Source of the DNA: Helianthus annuus
Taxonomy: Eukaryota; Streptophyta; Magnoliopsida; Asterales; Asteraceae
Direction: 5' to 3'
NCBI RefSeq assembly: GCF_002127325.2
Contig: NC_035435.2
Location: 123,747,127-123,811,126, forward strand
DNA length: 64,000 nt
A program made the position numbers and the translations under genes. This document shows positions 59,201-64,000 of the stretch, in pieces (positions within the stretch are counted from its first letter, which is position 1; the number at the start of each line of letters is the position of its first letter). The notes under the pieces were generated by a model, which made no database searches, was not told the origin of the DNA, and worked only from the letters and a program-made list of their open reading frames with translations.

Positions 59201-59298
59201 GTCTCTACCTGGGTCATTTCTATCGCCAAAACCAAAACCCCCATGTATCAACCCCCGTGTACCAACTCAAAGCCATCACGATCCTGGGTCATTTCTAT
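56282..59298 (-). mobile_element. RTE LINE, third level, 5'-truncated
   Basis: The 3' tail on the left has GTTGGTTGTTGGT-like repeats on the minus strand. The 8-bp duplication CTTCACTT flanks it (56274-56281 and 59299-59306). Coding sequence covers the endonuclease end to the reverse transcriptase stop. The 5' end (right) is scrambled by a partial direct duplication at 59115-59298. Confidence 0.9.
56694..59093 (-). CDS. RTE endonuclease (end)-reverse transcriptase
   Basis: This is an uninterrupted minus-strand frame of 799 codons from the first ATG; coding similarity starts slightly upstream (DHDGFELVHGG). Residues 1-95 are the C-terminal part of an AP-like endonuclease (RNTQIDYLLM; HHLLVADL). 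Reverse transcriptase covers about 320-580: GKAVGLDNIPIEAWK, CGNYRGIKLLSH, FIDLEKAYDTVPR, LHQGSVLSPFLF and the catalytic FADD at about residue 545. A C-terminal region follows (RWMCGHTRLDR; GRRGRGRPKLTWDEQ) to VKDF. It would make and prime LINE cDNA at nicked target DNA. Missing endonuclease N-terminal catalytic residues make the element immobile on its own, though the polymerase part looks intact. The true start is lost. Confidence 0.88.
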   Translation of the reverse strand: MVHGGFGFGDRNDPGRDLPDFAAANGLGIINSFFRKRESHLITFSSGGRNTQIDYLLMRQEDRRMWMDCKVIPTETAAAQHHLLVADLALKVRLTEGERKTRPRIRWGNLKGEKIMMFRDKVNSMTSMQLGDDANRMWETMATTITTVANETLGVTTGKTSGHKESWWWNEDVHTKIKDKQQSFRDLLRCTDEDERLRVKEVYKKAKREAKKAVTETKNTTYKQMYERLERKEGEHEMFKISKARERRRQDLGVVKFIKGEDGRVLVKAQDIKLRWQTYFHNLFNHGRAYQHDSSNPRIQRRQQNNFYCRRITHDEVRMALKKMGRGKAVGLDNIPIEAWKCLGEEGVRWLTLLFNCIFKTGKMPDQWRSSFMVPLYKNKGDDQCCGNYRGIKLLSHTMKLWERVIETRIRRETQVSVNQFGFMKGRSTTKAIHILRSLMEKYRAKKQDLHMVFIDLEKAYDTVPRQLIWDSLEGRGLPGKYIDIIKDTYDRTETTARAPVGDTNFFPVEVGLHQGSVLSPFLFAVVLDELSKLIQETVPWCMLFADDIVLIAETKQCLNERIEEWRVALEGKGLRISRSKTEYLHCDFSGVAIEDETQITIEDQLVPQVTRFKYLGSFVQRDGDIDSDVTHRIQAGWCRWRATSGVLCDRRFPIKLKGKFYRVAVRPAMLYGTDCWAIKKTQARKMEVAEMRMLRWMCGHTRLDRIRNEVFRERLGVASISEKIKEGRLRWFGHVKRRETIAPIRVVETLTVQGRRGRGRPKLTWDEQIRHDLLELHLSEDMVHDRTSWRRRIRVKDF

Positions 59299-59774
59299 CT
59301 TCACTTGTTGCCTGATAATAATCTCAACTTTAAAAATTCTCTCAAACGATCCCAACTTGTAAAAATTTGGCCCCCATTAATCTTTTTCTAACATATAAGA
59401 ATTTGGCTTCCTCAATAGATTTAAGTACACTTGTAGACTCCTTGAATGATTTAAGTGCACCTATGTTGGAAAAGGATCAATGGTGGCCAAATTCTTACAA
59501 GTTGTGATCATTGGAGGGAATTTTTAGAGTTGGATTATTATCGACCAACAGGTGAAACTTAGGATTATTAAAACCATTAACCCTAATTAAAATTATGTAA
59601 AATGATCATTTTACCCCTAAGCTAATTGGGTTAATACAACTGGGATTAGTTTTTTAGACTTAAACACGTTTCCAGTATGTTAAGAAGGAAAATGATGCAA
59701 TTTTAAAAATTAACCCAAAATGATAAAAGCTAACCAACCACTGGAATGAAAATAAAAGTTTATTCTTATTAAAG

Positions 59775-60254
59775 AAATTACAGGTGTGAAAGTAATTCAA
59801 TGAACCTACTCACATTAAGCTACTCAAAGTTTGTCTTTAAAAGAAGACGCTCGAATGCAAGTAAGAGCAAAACTAAATTTCAGCTTGAGTGTTAAATTCA
59901 TACCTTAATCTTAAGCAAGACTCATGAATACTTATATAAGTATAATAGTATTTGTATATAAATAATATATTGTTATATAAAAATCTTATACACGGGCATC
60001 TCAATGTTTTCAGAGGCCAAAATGAGACTACAGATTTATTTAAAAATTTTTATATATAAAAGCCCTTTTTTTACTCGGATTTGAAACCGCTACTAATAAA
60101 CTATAAAATTTATGGATCGAGGAGTTAAAATAAATTAAGTTATATAATGTGTGTGTTTAAACATGTTTAGATTGAATATATTTTTCTAGCTTTATTTAAA
60201 GTTTGAAGGAACAGTTTATAGCTCATACGGTACATTGTTTATATGATCTATATC
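59775..60254. other. A+T-rich intergenic DNA, nothing seen
   Basis: Noncoding, with scattered ATATA runs. No inverted ends, frames or RNA-gene signals recognised. Confidence 0.45.
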
Positions 60255-60560
60255 TAGAGGTGCAAACAAGCCGAGCGGCTCGCGAGCTACTCGAGATCGG
60301 CTCGAGAAAAAGCTTGAAACGAGCCGAGCCTTATCGAGCCCGAGCCGAGCTTGAGCCTCAAAACAAAGCTCGTTTGTTTATCGAGCCCGAGCTCGAGCCT
60401 CACATGTGAAGCTCGTTAGCCTCGTCGAGCCTTATCGAGCCTTAGTGTAAACGAGCCGAGTCGAGCCGAGCTTATTTAAACTTGTTTACAAGCCGACCTC
60501 GAACCTAAAAATAAGCTTATTTAGTAAACGAGCCCGAGCCCGAGCTTTACTTATCGAGCT
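60255..60560. mobile_element. hAT-like element fragment, CGAGC-rich
   Basis: The left end TAGAGGTGCAAACAAGCCGA resembles the TAGGGxTGTAAxCGAxCC ends of the hAT-type element at 55308. It is followed by dozens of CGAGC/GCTCG words up to about 60560. The opposite terminal repeat is not found, so the element appears truncated or its right end has decayed. Confidence 0.55.
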
Positions 60561-60598
60561 CGCAAGCCTAAAAAGTCTATTATTTATATTATTTTTAG

Positions 60599-60850
60599 AG
60601 TAAATTACATCCGGTGTCCTTTACGTTTGCATCAAATTACAACCGGTGTCCTTTAACTAAGAAATTACAGGCTCTGTCCTTTATGTTACCAGTTTTTAAC
60701 ACGTTGTGTCCTTTAAAGCTAACTTAGTTAAGTTTTTTTGGTTAAGTCTTACTATGTGCCTCTTGCATAAGGGTAAGATGGTCTTTTCATCCCAATTTTA
60801 TATTGAAAAACGAAATAAATAAATCTCTTTTATCCCCTCCATTTTTCCAA
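60599..60850. mobile_element. Single arm of a Mutator-like MITE
   Basis: It begins AGAGTAAATTACATCCGGTG with repeated GTCCTTTA words and TAAGGGTAAGATGGTC, paralleling the left arm of the Pack-MULE at 3510. No right arm follows within 600 bp, so only half remains. Confidence 0.6.
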
Positions 60851-61404
60851 ACAATAAATAAATAAATAAACAATATTTTGGAATTAATCTTTGTTTTTTT
60901 ATCAAACCAATCAAAAGAACCGACTACAATGATGTTGGAAGCTTACCATAAATTTCATCGATGTCGTTTTGTTCTAGTGCTTTTCGTATGTAGAAGGCAC
61001 CCATTGCAAGGTTTGATTCACGTTCCTTTTTTCTGTTGGTTTTTTTTTTATCGAAGTTTTGAGAGACAGACAATAGCGCACAGATTCCAACTGATGATGA
61101 GTTTGATGGGTGTTTTCTACATGGAAGATCTGATGATGAGTGAAAATAGTTGGAATTTGTGAAAAATCATGAGATATTACTTTGTTAAGGCGAGCCATGA
61201 CGCATGGTACAACCAAGACAGTTTTACTCCAGCCTAGTACTTCGGTTATAAGCTTAAAGGGGGTGTTACAGATATGACAGGATCATTATATTGGCTTATG
61301 TTAAATCAATGAACAAACAATAGCACTCCTTGAAAAGAACTATAAATTCAAATTTACTCGTTGGTGTTTGGTTCAACGAAAGTGATCAAAGCAAAAGAAA
61401 AAGT
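60851..61404. other. Unassigned noncoding stretch
   Basis: It contains a short AATA microsatellite (60852-60871) and a GGGGGTGTTACAG tract near 61258-61270. The frame at 60878-61162 has no recognisable product. It could be captured or unique host DNA. Confidence 0.35.
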
Positions 61405-61416
61405 AAAAATCAACAT

Positions 61417-63983
61417 ACTTTCACAGAGTGGTCAATAGTAGGAGGGCCCAAAATAAGGTTAATGGCATGTATTTAGATGGGGTTTGGGTAAACAGACCTG
61501 AAGATATTATGAAGGCTGTTTTCGAGTTCTTTAAAAATAAATACTCGGATTCGGTAAAGGCGAGACCTAAGATGAGGGGAGATGGATTTAATAGGCTTTC
61601 GGAGTCGGAGAGTGGGAAACTAATTGCACCATTTACAGCGGAGGAAATACGAAAGGCGGTATGGGAATGTGGGAGCGATAAATCTCCGGGGCCAGATGGA
61701 TACACTTTCGCTTTCCTGAAACATTACTGGGGATATCTCGAAGGGCATTTTCGGGAAATTATGAGGGAATTCTATGTACATGGATCGATAAGGAAGAGCT
61801 GCAACTCATCTTTCGTCGCCTTAATCCCTAAGGTGGAGGACCCTTTAACTCTATCCGATTTCCGGCCAATCTCGCTTACTGGGGTCATTAGCAAGGTAAT
61901 CTCGAAGGTTCTGGCAAATAGGCTTAAGGAGGTTCTTGACAACTTAATTTCGCCAGTTTAGTCGGCTTTTATCAAAGGGCGAAACATTCTTGACGGACCG
62001 CTAATCACTAACGAAATTCTTTCGTGGGCGAAAAAACGAAAGAAAAGTCTTCTCTTCTTTAAGGTGGACTTTGAGAAAGCTTATGATTGTGTGGATTGGA
62101 GCTTCTTGATAAACATATTGCATCACATGGGTTTTCCTTCAAAATGGAAAAATTGGATTATGGGAATTCTCTTCACGGGTAGGGCGTCTATACTCGTTAA
62201 CGGGGCTCCGACGAAGGAGTTTGAGCTGAAGAGAGGGCTTAGACAAGGAGACCCCCTCTCTCCGTTTTTATTCACAATCGTTATGGAGGCCCTCCACGTG
62301 ATGATGGCTAAGGCCGTCGAGGCGGGTATTTACAAAGGGGTGGTTCTCCCTAATGGGGGGCCAACCATTTCTCACCTTTTTTACGCCGACGACGCCTTGT
62401 TCATCGGTGAATGCTCGGAAAGTAATCTTAGAAATTTGAGTAGAATTCTAAGATGCTTTTTTGTCTCGTCGGGTCTTAAGGTGAATTTTGATAAGAGTAA
62501 ACTTTACGGGGTCGGAGTCGACATAGAAGGGGTCAAGGAGATGGCAGGGAGTATTAATTGTCAATATGGAGAATTCCCTTTTGTGTACCTCGGTCTACCG
62601 GTCGGGGCCCAAATGAACCGGATAACAAGCTGGAAAGCGATGGTTGATAAATTTAACTCTAAGTTGTCGGCTTGGAAAGCTAAATCGCTTTCCTTTGCGG
62701 GGAGGGTAACTCTGGTTAAGTCGGTATTAGGCTCCCTCGCTATCTACTACTTGTCTTTATTTAAGGCTCCAAGTGGAGTCATCAATACTCTTGAGGGCAT
62801 CCGGAGGAAATTTCTTTGGGGCGGGGCATCGATGGTTAAGAAAATCAGATGGGTGGCCTGGGAGCGGATCCTTAGTCCTAAGAAGAAGGGCGGGCTGGGT
62901 GTTGGGGGGATTAGGGACCTAAACCTGGGCCTTATCGCAAAATGGTGGCGGAGATACCGACAATTCGGTAATCAGCTTTGGGCAAAGGTCTTGACTTCCA
63001 TTCACTCGGGTCGAATGAGTTGCAACGTTGTTCCTGTTAAAAATGCAATCAACGGGCTGTGGAAGGCTATTGTAGGGGTAAATAAGGAATTCAACAAGGG
63101 CAACATAGACCTAAATGACTCCATCGTGTGCGCAGTGGGTAGAGGTGACAAAGCTAGGTTCTGGTATGATAATTGGACGCAGCAGGGGAATCTCAAAAAC
63201 AGGTTCCCTTTGCTGTTTGCAAAGGCTAGTAATAAAGAGGCTAGAGTCTGTGACAATTATTCAAACTTGAACGCGGGGGTGAGATGGGAGGTGGGCTGGA
63301 AGAGCCCACTGCAGTCGGCGCAAGAAGTTTCAGATTGGAGAAACCTTCTGCTCGTGTTAGGGCAGCAGGCGTTGAAGGACGAGACGGACAAATGGATGTG
63401 GAAAACTGGAAGGGGCAACGCGGATTTCTCGGTGCGGCTTGTAAGATCAACTATGGGAGAGAGTTTTAACTCAGCTAATAGTACGGATCTATTTGTATGG
63501 AGTAAGATTGCTACCCCAAAAGTGAACTGCTTTGCTTGGAGAGCAATCAGTGGTGGCATACCGACTGCGGCTGCGTTGGCGGTTAGGAATGTCTGCTTTG
63601 GGGATGGGATGTGCATACTTTGCGGCATCGAAGCCGAGACAACAGACCATCTTTTGGTCAGCTGCACTTTCGCTAAGTCGGTTTGGTGGCTTATTTGCGT
63701 AACGACAAGATTTTTAACAAAAAACATTCGACTGCGATTTCAGTGCTGGATCAAGTGAAGGAATCTTCATATTGGTGGGTGGTGAAAAGGAGCAGAATTA
63801 GTAACCTAAGCCTGGAAAATTGGAGTGGAGATGCAGCCCTGGAAGTTATTTAGTTTGCTTCTGTATTGTTTGGGTCATTTTGGTTTGTTTCGTGTCTGTG
63901 GTGTATGTGCCCTCTTTAGCAGCTTGCTAAGTGAGGAGTTTTTGTTGTTGATTATAGTGCTTCTTTGGCTGGCCAAAAAAAAA
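61417..63983 (+). mobile_element. L1 LINE, 5'-truncated
   Basis: It ends in a poly(A) tail (about 63975-63988). The duplication AAAAATCAACAT flanks it (61405-61416 and 63984-63995; its A-rich start merges with the tail). Endonuclease and ORF1 are missing; the insert begins inside the reverse transcriptase frame. Confidence 0.9.
61428..63758 (+). pseudogene. L1 reverse transcriptase with one TAG
   Basis: One frame reads through VVNSRRAQNKVNGMYLDGVW, SDKSPGPDGYTFAFLKHYW and LTLSDFRPISLTGVISKVIS, then hits TAG at 61959-61961 where Gln is expected before SAFIKGRNILDG. The same frame continues: FFKVDFEKAYDCVDWSFL, GLRQGDPLSPFLF, the catalytic FYADD at 62379-62393, VYLGLPVGA and LWGGASMVKKIRWVAWE. 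A zf-RVT Cys/His region (CILCGIEAETTDHLLVSC) follows. After AKSVWW (near 63685) the frame jumps: the expected C-terminal sequence (LRNDKIFNKKHSTAISVLDQ) resumes in another frame, indicating an internal deletion. It is not functional. Confidence 0.9.
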
Positions 63984-64000
63984 AAAAATCAACATCGTCA

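Larger units (their letters stand above)
56246..59583. mobile_element. Mutator-like MITE, second level
   Basis: The ends are GGGGTTATTGG and CCATTAACCC, followed by TTTTAATAATCCTAAG(C/T)TTCAC in each arm. The 9-bp duplication TAATTAAAA flanks it (56237-56245 and 59584-59592). The left arm is split by the LINE after CTTCACTT. Rejoining across the LINE (TTCACTT then GTTGCCTGATAATAATC) restores complementarity to the right arm (GATTATTATCGACCAACAGG) for over 120 bp. Without the LINE it is about 310 bp. Confidence 0.87.
56043..59765. mobile_element. Mutator-like MITE, outermost of a nest
   Basis: The ends are GAGTTAACTGTCATTTTCAA on the left and a related inverted end (GAATAAACTTTTATTTTCAT when reversed) on the right. 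A perfect 9-bp duplication TTATTAAAG flanks it (56034-56042 and 59766-59774). The arms are diverged but alignable over about 190 bp. A second MITE sits in its middle. Confidence 0.8.

Overview
This window is plant nuclear DNA, almost certainly from a eudicot. The mix of Ty3 LTR retrotransposons (Tekay-like chromovirus and Tat/Athila-like), Ty1/copia remnants, RTE and L1 LINEs, Mutator-like foldback elements and hAT-type elements is typical. The overall look reminds me of Asteraceae, but that is an impression from memory and not a measured result. I found no intact host gene. Almost all coding sequence belongs to transposable elements or to host gene fragments that elements have captured.

Layout. 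1-576 is the 3' part of an LTR. About 1990-5400 is a decayed Tat-like element (minus strand, tRNA-Asp primer site), invaded by a Mutator-like element (3510-4737, 9-bp target duplication) that carries a captured PAM2-motif exon. 5430-5838 is a dead copia RNase H. 6872-17383 is a very young non-autonomous element: two 3263-bp LTRs that look almost identical, a broken gag, no pol, and an alternating 106/105-bp tandem array. 18323-29502 is a Tat-like element (minus strand) with gag-protease but no reverse transcriptase, containing a solo LTR (20783-24128, duplication TAAGG).

29503-49527 is a copia element (minus strand) cut open by a Tekay-like element (30940-48135, duplication CCTTA). The 3' LTR of that Tekay element was in turn cut open by a second, opposite-strand Tekay-like element (36326-46268, duplication ATGTA). 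The inner element has a gag-pol frame spoiled by only two TAG codons and a probable short intron near the start of gag.

49672-52419 holds two Mutator-like foldback elements, one with a captured exon and an RTE LINE insertion. 53279-54576 is another Mutator-like element with captured gene sequence. 55308-56007 is an hAT-type foldback element. 56043-59765 is a three-level nest: foldback element, then foldback element, then RTE LINE. 61417-63983 is a 5'-truncated L1 LINE with a poly(A) tail.

How the parts relate. Nesting order and target duplications give a relative history. Few elements here could move themselves: the young gag-only element and the reverse-transcriptase-less Tat element must have used proteins supplied by relatives. 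Most of the nonsense codons I could examine look like C-to-T (or G-to-A) changes, consistent with decay of methylated cytosines in silenced repeats. All coordinates were read by eye; identity figures are counts of differences I noticed, not alignments.
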